In this document: positions 15,021 to 25,180 of the stretch, one piece after another | Position numbering within the stretch: the stretch's first letter is position 1 | Layout of the letters: each line of letters opens with the position of its first letter | NCBI RefSeq assembly: GCF_035325925.1 | Contig: NZ_DAOKZA010000007.1 | Coordinates: 1 to 64,000, forward strand | DNA: 64,000 bases | DNA from: Calidifontimicrobium sp035325925 | GTDB taxonomy: Bacteria > Pseudomonadota > Gammaproteobacteria > Burkholderiales > Burkholderiaceae_C | Reading direction: 5' to 3' | Translations under genes and position numbers: made by a program | Notes under the pieces: generated by a model | What the model was told of the DNA's origin: nothing | Databases searched by the model: none | The model's input: only the letters and a program-made list of their open reading frames with translations

Positions 15021-16163
15021 ATGCACAGCCCACTGGCCCGCCGCCTCGCCGCCGGCACCGCGCTCACGACGCTGCTCGTCACCACGCCGGCGGCGTCGCA
15101 ACTGCTGCTGCAGCCCGGCCAGGTGCACGAGAACGTCGCCGCGACGGGACGCGTGATCGCGCAGTCGCCACGGCCCGGCACCCAGGCGGGCCTCGAAGCG
15201 CGGGTCGACTTCGGCCGCGCGGATGCGCTGACACAGAACATGCACCTGTTCGCGCAGAGCGGGGGAGCACTGCTCCGCCTGAATGCGACCGCCACGGCGA
15301 GGGGCGCCCTCCACGTCGACCTCTGCGTGCCGCGACCCGGCGCCGGCCAATGCGATGCGGCCTCGGACCCGACCGCGCCCGACATCCTGGTGAACCTCAC
15401 GTTCAAGTACGGCATGGTCGGTCAGGTCACGTCGACCCTGGGCAAGAAGGCCAGCTTCTCCGCCAGCGCCTCGCTGATCGACCTCGAGCGCAACAGCTAT
15501 GTCGCGTACCAGGACCTGGGCGGCATCTCGGCCAGCGGCGCCAACATCAAGTCGATTGCCAGCGTGCCGGTCCCGATCCCCAACTTCGCCGCAGACAACG
15601 TCACGCAGCCGATCACCTTCAGCACGTTTCTTCGTCGAGGCAAGGTCTATCGCTTCCAGCTCGCCGGTGCGGCCACGGCGACCTCGACATCCACGGGGCA
15701 GCTGACCGATGCGATGCCGGCTTCGGCCAACTTCTACGACCTCGTTCCGCGCCATCCGACGCAGCACGGCCGCATCCAGCTGCACAACCTGACGATCCGC
15801 GTCGAGCACGAGCAACCCGACCACGCCGCACAGATCGCGGCGCTGCAGGCGGCTCTCGACTCCTTGTCGGGGCAGGTGGGCGCGCTCGGCGAGCGTGTCG
15901 ACGCGCTCGGGCAGCAGTTCGACGAGGAGTTCGCCGCCTTCAGCCAGATGCACGCGGACCTCGCGCAGCGCACCGCCGGCCCCGGTGCCCTGCTGATGCG
16001 CGAGCAAGGCGCGCCGCCGCCCGAAGGCGCGGTCTTCGTCGGCACCATGCGTTTCCTGCCGGGAGCAGGACCTGGCCCCGCGCGAGGCCCGGCGAACACG
16101 ACGGTGGACGTCTACCTGGTGCCCGCCGCCACGTCGACCGCAGCGCCCGCCGCGCGCCGCTGA
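15021..16163 (+). CDS. Secreted protein with C-terminal coiled coil, unknown function
   Basis: A 380-residue protein with an N-terminal signal peptide ending near TTPAASQ. The middle (about 60-260) looks beta-rich. A helical heptad-type segment follows around 265-320 (IAALQAALDSLSGQVGAL and after), then a Pro/Ala/Gly-rich tail. Codon usage is slightly less GC-biased than its neighbours, with more ATC, AAG and AAC codons in the middle, which may hint at acquisition. A GGAGA site precedes the ATG. I do not recognise a family. It lies downstream of the two-component genes in the same direction. Confidence 0.8.
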   Translation: MHSPLARRLAAGTALTTLLVTTPAASQLLLQPGQVHENVAATGRVIAQSPRPGTQAGLEARVDFGRADALTQNMHLFAQSGGALLRLNATATARGALHVDLCVPRPGAGQCDAASDPTAPDILVNLTFKYGMVGQVTSTLGKKASFSASASLIDLERNSYVAYQDLGGISASGANIKSIASVPVPIPNFAADNVTQPITFSTFLRRGKVYRFQLAGAATATSTSTGQLTDAMPASANFYDLVPRHPTQHGRIQLHNLTIRVEHEQPDHAAQIAALQAALDSLSGQVGALGERVDALGQQFDEEFAAFSQMHADLAQRTAGPGALLMREQGAPPPEGAVFVGTMRFLPGAGPGPARGPANTTVDVYLVPAATSTAAPAARR

Positions 16164-16194
16164 CGCGGACCGACGCGGCGCGCGCGCCCGGGGC

Positions 16195-16767
16195 TCAGGG
16201 CTGCGGCTTGCGGATCGTCATCGCGCCGCGGATCTGCCCCACCGAGTAGCCGACCGCGAGGTCGTTCGGGTAGCGCGACTGCAGCTGCGCGCGCACCGCG
16301 GCGCTGAGCTTGTCGGCCGGGCCGTGGCAGTTCAGGCACAGCTCCTGCGTCGGCAGCGCACGCATGTAGCGCCACACCGTCTGCCCGTCCACCGACACCG
16401 CCTCGGCGCGTTCCAGCGTCGCCGGGTTCTCGCCGGCGGCGGCGCGGCGGTCGAAGTCCTGCAGCGTCGCGCGCTCCCAGTCGTCGGGCACCGCCTTCGG
16501 GTTGCGCTGGCGCAGGCTGACGCGGCGGATCGCCCAACCGCTGGCCTGCGACGCCTCGCGCGCCAGCTGCGGCGCGACCTCGCTGCAAGTGGCGATCGCG
16601 CCTTCGGGGCCGCCCTTGTCGATCTCGGCGCGCAGCACCGCCAGCAGCTTCGGCGGCACCGACGTGGCCACCGTGCGTGCCTCGCCGATCCACGCGGGGT
16701 CGGCGGCCGAGGCCGCCAGCGGCAGGAGCATCAGCGCGACCGCCGTGCGCAGGTTTCGTCCGTCCAT
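16195..16767 (-). CDS. Periplasmic DUF3365 (Tll0287-like) c-type haem protein
   Basis: A 190-residue exported protein. The signal peptide ends around ASAADP, then comes a DUF3365-type domain and one CxxCH haem motif (ELCLNCHG) near residue 130. It is likely a periplasmic monohaem sensor or electron carrier. The ATG at the complement of 16765-16767 was preferred to a longer start because it places a normal signal peptide at the N-terminus. It is the last gene of the leftward tusA-dsrE2-yeeE unit, which suggests a redox role in sulfur uptake or relay. Confidence 0.85.
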   Translation of the reverse strand: MDGRNLRTAVALMLLPLAASAADPAWIGEARTVATSVPPKLLAVLRAEIDKGGPEGAIATCSEVAPQLAREASQASGWAIRRVSLRQRNPKAVPDDWERATLQDFDRRAAAGENPATLERAEAVSVDGQTVWRYMRALPTQELCLNCHGPADKLSAAVRAQLQSRYPNDLAVGYSVGQIRGAMTIRKPQP

Positions 16768-16819
16768 CGTCAGCCTCCTCGTCGTCCCGGGATCCGTCGC
16801 GCGGCAAGGCGCGGGCGCG

Positions 16820-17944
16820 TCACGCATCGCGTTCGGCGCGCCAGGTGATGTACTTCAGCGTCGCCGCCGACCCGGCGACGATGCCGGCCAGCGCGATGAA
16901 CGAGCCGATCGCCAGCGTGGACACGCCGGTCAGCCCCTGGCCGACGGTGCAGCCCATCGCGGTGACGCCGCCGAAACCCATCAGCACCGCGCCGATCAGC
17001 TGGTTGCGCAGGTCGGCGAACGACGCGAAACCCTCCCAGCGGAAGGTCTTCGACCGCATCGCCCACGCGAACGAGCCGGCGATCACGCCCAGCGCGGTGG
17101 CGATGCCGAAGGTCACGCGCAGCGACTTGTCGGTCCACAGCATCAGCAGCTCGAGCGTGAACGCGGTCGGTGCGACGAAGCTCATCGACTCGAGCGTGCG
17201 CGTGTTCGTCGCGAAGTAGGTCATCTCGAGCGTGTCGGGGTTCTCGCCGAAGCCCAGGTGACCGGTGAGGTACCAGCCGGCGACGACGATCGCGCCGATC
17301 ACCAGCCCGGCGACCCACTGCGTCGCGGTGGCGCGGAAGCGCCGGTCCTTGAACACGAAGGCCAGCAGCGCCAGGCCGACGACCCACAGCGTGACCATCA
17401 GCGCGGTCTTCGGCGCCATCCCGGTGGCGCCGGCGACGACGCTGGCCAGGCTCTGGTCGGCCAGGCCCATCGCCGCGAGGTCGACCGACACCGGGTCGAG
17501 CCAGCTGGCGCGCCACTGGCCGAACAGGCCCTTGAGCGTCATGTACGCCGAGATGCCGAGGAAGGTCAGCACCACCAGCGAGCGCAGGCTGCCGCCGCCG
17601 ACGCGGATCAGGTTCTTGTTCGCGCAGCCGCCGGCCATCGACATGCCCACGCCGAACAGCACGCCGCCGAGCAGCAGCGACAGCCAGTTCAGCGTCGGGC
17701 GCTGGTAGATGCTCTTCGGCAGGTCGATCAGGCCGGCGTGGAACAGCAGGTTGGTGCCGACCACGGCCACGGCGATCGCCAGCAGCCACATGCGCATGCG
17801 GCCCCAGTGGCCCATGTTGACGATGTCCGACACCGCGCCCATGGTGCAGAAGTTGGCGCGGTTGGCGATGGCGCCGAACACGAACGCCAGCACGAAGCCG
17901 CCCCACACGACGACTCGGCCGGGGTCTGCCGCCGCTTGCTCCAT
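16820..17944 (-). CDS. YeeE/YedE-family sulfur-compound permease
   Basis: A 374-residue polytopic membrane protein of the YeeE/YedE (TsuA-like) family. Its three hallmark cysteine motifs are present: RANFCTMGA, AGGCANKN and MGCTVGQG. In the thiosulfate transporter TsuA such cysteines line the path that thiosulfate takes through the membrane. Two pseudo-symmetric halves are apparent. It lies 34 bases after dsrE2. Substrate is likely thiosulfate or another sulfur compound, perhaps handing sulfur to TusA; I cannot tell which. Selenium or other substrates are also known for relatives. Confidence 0.9.
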   Translation of the reverse strand: MEQAAADPGRVVVWGGFVLAFVFGAIANRANFCTMGAVSDIVNMGHWGRMRMWLLAIAVAVVGTNLLFHAGLIDLPKSIYQRPTLNWLSLLLGGVLFGVGMSMAGGCANKNLIRVGGGSLRSLVVLTFLGISAYMTLKGLFGQWRASWLDPVSVDLAAMGLADQSLASVVAGATGMAPKTALMVTLWVVGLALLAFVFKDRRFRATATQWVAGLVIGAIVVAGWYLTGHLGFGENPDTLEMTYFATNTRTLESMSFVAPTAFTLELLMLWTDKSLRVTFGIATALGVIAGSFAWAMRSKTFRWEGFASFADLRNQLIGAVLMGFGGVTAMGCTVGQGLTGVSTLAIGSFIALAGIVAGSAATLKYITWRAERDA

Positions 17945-17978
17945 GGCCTCGGCCTCCTCCTCGCGCGACGCCGCGCGC

Positions 17979-18449
17979 TCAGATGAACAGGCACACGTCG
18001 GTGTCGCCGGCGAACTTCAGGAAGGTCGCCGCGCCGCCGTACTCGATGCCGTCGATGAACTCGCTCTTGTCGAACTCGAACAGGTCGACGGTCATCTGGC
18101 AGGCGATGAACTTGACGTCGGACTCGAGGCAGATCGTGCGCAGTTCCTCGAGCGACGCGACGCCCTTGTCCTTCATCTTCTTCTTCATCATCATCGTCGC
18201 CATCGCCTCCATGCCGGGCAGCACCGAGACGATCACCGGCATCGGCACCGGCATCGGCATCGCCGGGTTCGCCAGCGGGCTGATCGCGATGCCGCTCAAG
18301 TCCTTGCGCAGCAACTGCAGGCCGTAGAAGGTGAAGAAGACCTGCACGTCCCAGCCCAGCGAGGCCGCCGTCGACCCGAGGATCAAAGGCGGGTAGGCCA
18401 TGTCGAGCGTGCCCTTGGTGGCGATGATCGCCATTTTCTTGCCAGCCAT
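17979..18449 (-). CDS. dsrE2: DsrE2, DsrE/DsrF/DrsH-family sulfurtransferase
   Basis: A 156-residue protein of the DsrE2 family. A conserved cysteine lies in KFIACQMTVDLFEF, and the Met/Pro/Lys-rich middle (residues 60-93) is usual for this group. DsrE2 proteins are found with TusA and rhodanese in sulfur oxidisers and take part in sulfane-sulfur transfer at or near the membrane. It lies downstream of tusA and before the YeeE-type permease. Confidence 0.92.
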   Translation of the reverse strand: MAGKKMAIIATKGTLDMAYPPLILGSTAASLGWDVQVFFTFYGLQLLRKDLSGIAISPLANPAMPMPVPMPVIVSVLPGMEAMATMMMKKKMKDKGVASLEELRTICLESDVKFIACQMTVDLFEFDKSEFIDGIEYGGAATFLKFAGDTDVCLFI

Positions 18450-18553
18450 CGTTGCTCCGGGTCAAGCTGAAAGGGGTGTGCGCACACGCGCGCCACCGCG
18501 CCGCGGCGGTCTCGACCGCGCGGCGTCACGGCACGTCACGGCGCTCGGCCGGC

Positions 18554-18781
18554 TCAGGCCTTGCGCAGGAAGAAGACGTACTTGCCGCCCTCTTCGCTGG
18601 ACGACAGCAGCGCGTTGCCGGTCGACTCGGCGAACGCCGCCATGTCGCACACCGAACCGGGGTCGGTGGCGACGACGCGCAGCACCTGGCCCGAGGCCAT
18701 GTCGGCGAGCGACTTCTTCGTCTTGACGATCGGCAGCGGGCACGACAGGCCCGATGCGTCGAATTCCTTGTCGAAGTTCAT
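18554..18781 (-). CDS. tusA: TusA, central sulfur carrier protein
   Basis: A 75-residue TusA/SirA-family protein with the signature CPxP motif (SGLSCPLPIVKTKK). Its cysteine carries persulfide sulfur that is donated to DsrEFH and then DsrC, linking this operon to the dsr operon at the left of the window. It is the first gene of a leftward unit and has a 200-base upstream region rich in candidate regulator sites. Length and motif are normal. Confidence 0.95.
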   Translation of the reverse strand: MNFDKEFDASGLSCPLPIVKTKKSLADMASGQVLRVVATDPGSVCDMAAFAESTGNALLSSSEEGGKYVFFLRKA

Positions 18782-18983
18782 GCAGAGATCTCCATGCGTG
18801 AGCGTGCCGATCGCTTCGTTCGAGAGCCGACCGTGCACGTGGCCGCGGCGCCGGCGCGGCCGCGCCACACTGCGGCTATTACGGGCGATGGTCGCTGCCG
18901 CGTCTATTACCGCGATGGGTGACCGCTCATAGCCCACATGGGTAGGAGGGGCAAACGCCGATGCGGAGCCGTCGCCGGTGTCC
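18782..18983. promoter_or_regulatory. tusA upstream region with repeated regulator-like motifs
   Basis: Two near-direct repeats, CTATTACGGGCGATGG (18876-18891) and CTATTACCGCGATGGG (18904-18919), are 28 bases apart. They are followed by CCCA-CA-TGGG (18933-18942) inside ATAGCCCACATGGGTAGG. They resemble CTACCCGGATGGGTTA before dsrA. Spacing of nearly three helix turns fits cooperative binding of a dimeric regulator. The region also carries the 3' flank of ssb, which is transcribed toward tusA. Promoter elements themselves were not resolved. Confidence 0.5.
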
Positions 18984-19454
18984 TCAGAACGGGATGTCGT
19001 CGTCCATGTCGTCGAAGCCGGTCGACGACTTCGGCGCCGGCTTCGGCGTCGGGCGCGCGGCCGGCGCGCTGCGCGGCGCGGCGGCCGCAGCGCCGCCGGC
19101 GTCGTCGCCGCCCATGCCCTCGCGACCGCCGAGCAGCTGCATCGTCTCGGCGACGATCTCGGTGGTGTAGCGGTCGTTGCCGTCCTTGTCCTGCCACTTG
19201 CGCGTCTTCAAGCGGCCCTCGATGTACACCGGGCGGCCCTTGCGCAGGTACTCGCCGGCCACCTCGGCCTGGCGGTCGTACAGCACCACCGAGTGCCACT
19301 CGGTCTCCTCCTGGCGCTCGCCGCTGTCGCGGTTCTTCCAGTTGCGCGTGGTCGCGATGCGCAGGTTGCACACCGCCGCGCCGCTGGGCGTGTAGCGCAC
19401 CTCGGGGTCCTTGCCGAGGTTGCCGATGAGGATCACTTTGTTGACGCTGGCCAT
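18984..19454 (-). CDS. ssb: Single-stranded DNA-binding protein
   Basis: A 156-residue SSB. The OB fold covers residues 1-110 (MASVNKVILIGNLGKDPEVR; EWHSVVLYDRQAE; YIEGRLKTRKWQDKDG), a Gly/Ala/Pro-rich linker follows, and the acidic tip MDDDIPF binds partner proteins. It protects single-stranded DNA in replication and repair. The tip is complete and the length is typical. Confidence 0.97.
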   Translation of the reverse strand: MASVNKVILIGNLGKDPEVRYTPSGAAVCNLRIATTRNWKNRDSGERQEETEWHSVVLYDRQAEVAGEYLRKGRPVYIEGRLKTRKWQDKDGNDRYTTEIVAETMQLLGGREGMGGDDAGGAAAAAPRSAPAARPTPKPAPKSSTGFDDMDDDIPF

Positions 19455-19551
19455 GGGCGCCTCCGGCGCTGCTGAACGGGGAGCGCAGCATTGTGCCGCA
19501 GCGGCCCCCGCGCCCCCGGGCCGCGGCGGGCGCTGCTGCTATCGTCGCGCC

Positions 19552-20928
19552 ATGCAGGAGCGCCCCCCCGGCGACGAGCACCCCGACTTCTGGCGCAACC
19601 TGCGCCAGGAGCTGGTCGGCGGCCACCAGTGGATCGACCGCGCGGTGGTGCTGGCGTACGCGGTGGCCACCGGACTGGTGGTGGTCGGCTGCACGCTGCT
19701 GTCCGAGTGGGCCTACGCGCTGTACATGCACGGCCGCGGCCTGCAGCCCGCCGGGCCCTGGCTGGCGCTGCTGTGGACGCCGGCGCTGACGGTGGCGATC
19801 CTGTGGGCGACGCGGCGCTTCGCGCCGGCGGCGACCGGCTCGGGCATCCCGCAGGTGATCGCCGCGCTCGACGCACGCAGCGACGACGCACGCGTGGGCT
19901 GGCTGGTGTCGATGAAGGTGTCGCTGCACAAGACCTGGCTGGTCGCCGCCGGCATGCTCGCCGGGCTGTCGATCGGGCGCGAGGGCCCGACGGTGCAGAT
20001 CGGCGCCGGCGTGATGCTGCACGCCCGGCGCTGGCTGTCGCCGGGCGCCGGCGTCGACGCGCACGACCTGATGGTCGCCGGTGCGGCCGCCGGCATCGCC
20101 GCGGCGTTCAACACGCCGCTGGGCGGTGTGATGTTCGCGCTCGAGGAGCTGTCGCGCCGGCGCGGGCTGTCGCATAGCGCGCTGGTCATCGTGAGCATCG
20201 TCACCGCCGGTCTGGTCGCGGTCTCGGTGTTCGGCAACATCACCTACTTCGGGCGGCTGGCGGTGCAGCGCCTCGACTGGGGGCTGTTCGGCCCCGGGCT
20301 GCTGGTGGCGCTGATCGCCGGGCTGGCCGGCGGGCTGTTCTCGCGCCTGATCGTGGTGTCGATGCAGGGGCAGGGCGACCGCTTCAGCCGCTGGCGGCGC
20401 GAGCACCCGCTGCGCTTCGCCGCCGGCTGCGCCTTCGGCGTGGCGCTGATCGGGCTGGTCACGCACGGCGCCACCGCCGGCGCCGGCGCCACGGCGACGC
20501 GCGAACTGCTCGAGGGCGACGCGCAGTGGCCGGCGCTGTACACGGTGCTCAAGTTCTGCGCCACCTGGCTGTCGGCGTGGACCGGCGTGCCCGCCGGCGT
20601 GTTCGCGCCGTCGCTGTCGATCGGCGCGGGCATCGGGCACGACGTCGCGCTGTGGGCCGGCGTCGGCGCCGAACGCGCGATTCCGCTGATCGCGCTGGGC
20701 ATGGTCGGCTTCCTCGCCGCGACCACGCAGGCACCGATCACCGCCTTCATCATCGTGATGGAGATGGTCGCCGGCCACGCGATGGTGCTCAGCCTGATGG
20801 CCACCGCGCTGCTGTCCAGCGGCGTGTCGCGCATGGTCGCGCGGCCGATGTACGGCGAGCTGGCGTCGTTGCTGATGCCGCGGCCGGCCCCCGCGGCCGA
20901 ACCGGCACGCGGCGGCCCGTCGTCGTAG
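19552..20928 (+). CDS. ClC-family voltage-gated chloride channel or Cl-/H+ antiporter
   Basis: A 458-residue polytopic membrane protein with the ClC selectivity-filter motifs GSGIPQV (about residue 103), GREGPTVQIG (about 143) and the later GVFAPSLSIG stretch. No C-terminal CBS domains are present. The ATG at 19552 gives a short cytoplasmic N-terminus rich in acidic residues. It runs divergently from ssb. Whether it works as a channel or exchanger depends on gating glutamates; REGP is present. Confidence 0.93.
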   Translation: MQERPPGDEHPDFWRNLRQELVGGHQWIDRAVVLAYAVATGLVVVGCTLLSEWAYALYMHGRGLQPAGPWLALLWTPALTVAILWATRRFAPAATGSGIPQVIAALDARSDDARVGWLVSMKVSLHKTWLVAAGMLAGLSIGREGPTVQIGAGVMLHARRWLSPGAGVDAHDLMVAGAAAGIAAAFNTPLGGVMFALEELSRRRGLSHSALVIVSIVTAGLVAVSVFGNITYFGRLAVQRLDWGLFGPGLLVALIAGLAGGLFSRLIVVSMQGQGDRFSRWRREHPLRFAAGCAFGVALIGLVTHGATAGAGATATRELLEGDAQWPALYTVLKFCATWLSAWTGVPAGVFAPSLSIGAGIGHDVALWAGVGAERAIPLIALGMVGFLAATTQAPITAFIIVMEMVAGHAMVLSLMATALLSSGVSRMVARPMYGELASLLMPRPAPAAEPARGGPSS

Positions 20929-20985
20929 CGTCGCGACGTCGGCGCGCGGTCGCCCGCGACCGGCGGCGGCGCACCGCCCCGTAAC

Positions 20986-22974
<1,989 letters not shown>

Positions 22975-23112
22975 CGCGTCGCGGCGCCCGCGTGTTCGCC
23001 CGCGTGCCACGACGGCCGGCTCGCGAGCGTCGGGCTCGCCACGGCCGGCGCCGCCCCGAGAAACCGGCAACCCCTGCGGGGTGCCCGGCGGGCGGCCGGA
23101 CGCGACGGCGCG

Positions 23113-24183
23113 TCAGCCGACCACCAGCCGCGCGCCGTCGCCCGTGCCCGCCCGCACCTCGCCGACCGCCGCCGCCGCGTCGAAGCCGTGACGGCGGAAC
23201 ACCGCGATCACTTCGTCGAGCACCGACGGCGCGCACGACACCAGCAACCCGCCGCTGGTCTGCGGGTCGGTGAGCAGTGCGCGGTCGGCGGCGTCGAAGC
23301 CTTCGGGCAGCGCGACGTCGGCGTCGTAGCCGGCCCAGTTGCGTCCCGACGCGCCGGTCACGAGGCCCTGCAGCGCCAGGTCGCGCACGCCCGGCAGCAG
23401 CGGCACGCGCGCCCAGTCCAGCCTCACCTGCCCGCCCGAACCGCGCGCGACCTCGAGCGCGTGGCCGGCCAGGCCGAAGCCGGTGACGTCGGTGATCGCG
23501 TGCACGCCGTCGATTGCCGCCAGGTCGGGCCCCGGCGTGTTGAGCTGGGTCGTCGACGCGATCATCTGCGCGTAGCCGCCGTCGCCGAGCCGGTCCTTCT
23601 TCAGCGCCGCGCTCATCACGCCGACACCCAACGGCTTGCCGAGTACCAGCACGTCGCCGGGTCTGGCGTCGGCGTTGCGGCGCACGCGCTTCGGGTGCAC
23701 CAGGCCGAGCGCGACCAGGCCGTAGATGGCCTCGACCGAGTCGATCGTGTGCCCGCCGGCGATCGGGATGCCGGCGGCGCGCGCGACGCTGGCGCCGCCC
23801 TCGAGGATGCGCCCGATCGTCGCCGTCGACAGCACGTCGATCGGCATGCCCACCAGCGCCAGCGCCATGATCGGCCGCCCGCCCATCGCGTAGACGTCGC
23901 TGATCGCGTTGGTGGCGGCGATGCGGCCGAAGTCGTACGGGTCGTCGACGATCGGCATGAAGAAGTCGGTGGTCGCCACCAGCGCCTGCTCGTCGTTGAG
24001 CCGGTAGACGGCGGCGTCGTCGGCGGTCTCGACGCCCACCAGCAATTCCGCGGGCACCGGCGTGGCCGCCGCGCCCTTCAGGATCTGCGCCAACACACCG
24101 GGCGCGATCTTGCAGCCGCAGCCGCCGCCGTGCGACAGCGTGGTCAGCCGGGGCTCGCCGGCGGGTCGTTCGGGGGCCTTCAT
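23113..24183 (-). CDS. selD: Selenophosphate synthase (SelD/SenC)
   Basis: A 356-residue selenide, water dikinase. The active-site Cys22 and Lys25 lie in LSHGGGCGCKIAPGVL, matching Cys17/Lys20 of E. coli SelD. It makes selenophosphate from selenide and ATP in the cytoplasm. No selA, selB or selC is seen here; instead the gene is followed by senB, which consumes selenophosphate to make a selenosugar. It therefore probably serves as SenC for selenoneine, though it may also feed other selenium pathways outside the window. ATG at the complement of 24181-24183. Confidence 0.95.
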   Translation of the reverse strand: MKAPERPAGEPRLTTLSHGGGCGCKIAPGVLAQILKGAAATPVPAELLVGVETADDAAVYRLNDEQALVATTDFFMPIVDDPYDFGRIAATNAISDVYAMGGRPIMALALVGMPIDVLSTATIGRILEGGASVARAAGIPIAGGHTIDSVEAIYGLVALGLVHPKRVRRNADARPGDVLVLGKPLGVGVMSAALKKDRLGDGGYAQMIASTTQLNTPGPDLAAIDGVHAITDVTGFGLAGHALEVARGSGGQVRLDWARVPLLPGVRDLALQGLVTGASGRNWAGYDADVALPEGFDAADRALLTDPQTSGGLLVSCAPSVLDEVIAVFRRHGFDAAAAVGEVRAGTGDGARLVVG

Positions 24184-24199
24184 GCGGGGTTCTCTCCGT

Positions 24200-25168
24200 T
24201 CAGCGGCGGCCGGCGAGCAAGTCGGCCACCAGCGCCAGCAGCGCCTCGCGTTCGCGCGCCGGCGCGAAACGCGGCGCGAGCGCGGCGCACTGCGCCTGCA
24301 GGGCCGGCAGCATAGCCGCGTCGTCGCGCGCGCGCTCGACGAGCGCCGCGAGCCCCGTCGCGTCGCCGGGCTCGAACAGGCCGCCGTAGCCGGCGCCGAG
24401 CAGGCCGACGTTGCCGTCGATGCGCGACGCGAGCACCGGCGTGCCGCTGGTGACCGCCTCGATGACGACCTGCGCGCCGCCCTCCATGCGGCTCGGGTGC
24501 ACCAGCAGGTGCGCCGCGGCGATGCGCGCGCGGGCGGCGGCGTGCGGCAACGCGCCGAGCCAGCGGTAGGTCGGCAGCGTCGCGGCGAGCGCGCGCGCCT
24601 CGGAAGCCAGCGCCGCGTCGAGCGCGCCGCCGACGTGGTCGAACACGATGTCGCGCCGGTGCGCGAGGCGCCGCGCCGCGTCGAAGAAGGTGCGCGGCGA
24701 CTTCTCGTCACGCAGGTGGCCGACCATCAGCGCGCGCAGCCGCCGCGCCGTCTTCGCCCGCGGCCGCCGCGACGGCGCCGACTGCACGATCACCGTCGTG
24801 CGCCCGCGCAGCGCCGCGGGCAGGCGCCGCGCGCCGAGGTCGTTGAGCACGACGAGGCGGTCGCCGAGTTGCAGCGAGCGCTGCGCCTGCGCGTCGGTGT
24901 CGACGTCTCGGTAAAGGTCGGTGCCGGTCAGCACGACGACCAGCGCGCGTGCCGGGTGCGCGGCGCGCCACGCGGCGATCGACGGCGCCGAGCGCCGCGC
25001 GTGCAGCGCGATCATCAGCGCCTCGTCGCCGCCGCGCCAGTCGTCGGTCAGGCGCACCCGATAATCGTCGCCGAGGAACCGCGCCCAGCGCCGCGCCGTC
25101 TGCCAGTTGCCGTTGTTGGCGGCGGCCAGGTAGGGCGTCACGACGACGACGGCGGGCTTCACCCGCAC
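24200..25168 (-). CDS. senB: SenB, selenosugar synthase (glycosyltransferase family)
   Basis: A 322-residue GT-B-type glycosyltransferase. The C-terminal half has the glycosyltransferase group 1 pattern (HPSRMEGGAQVVIEAVTSG). Proteins of this group next to selD and an EgtB homologue were shown to be SenB, joining selenophosphate to a UDP-amino sugar to give a selenosugar for selenoneine. It starts at a GTG (complement of 25166-25168), 12 bases from the divergent senA start, and lies 16 bases before selD. Function is assigned by context plus family; the sequence alone only says glycosyltransferase. Confidence 0.88.
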   Translation of the reverse strand: MRVKPAVVVVTPYLAAANNGNWQTARRWARFLGDDYRVRLTDDWRGGDEALMIALHARRSAPSIAAWRAAHPARALVVVLTGTDLYRDVDTDAQAQRSLQLGDRLVVLNDLGARRLPAALRGRTTVIVQSAPSRRPRAKTARRLRALMVGHLRDEKSPRTFFDAARRLAHRRDIVFDHVGGALDAALASEARALAATLPTYRWLGALPHAAARARIAAAHLLVHPSRMEGGAQVVIEAVTSGTPVLASRIDGNVGLLGAGYGGLFEPGDATGLAALVERARDDAAMLPALQAQCAALAPRFAPAREREALLALVADLLAGRR

Positions 25169-25180
25169 AGGTTACCGCGC

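Noticed and set aside
13104..16007. A 967-codon minus-strand open frame over the kinase genes
   Set aside because: Its composition is Arg/Gln/Ala-rich without motifs, while the plus strand encodes clear domains.
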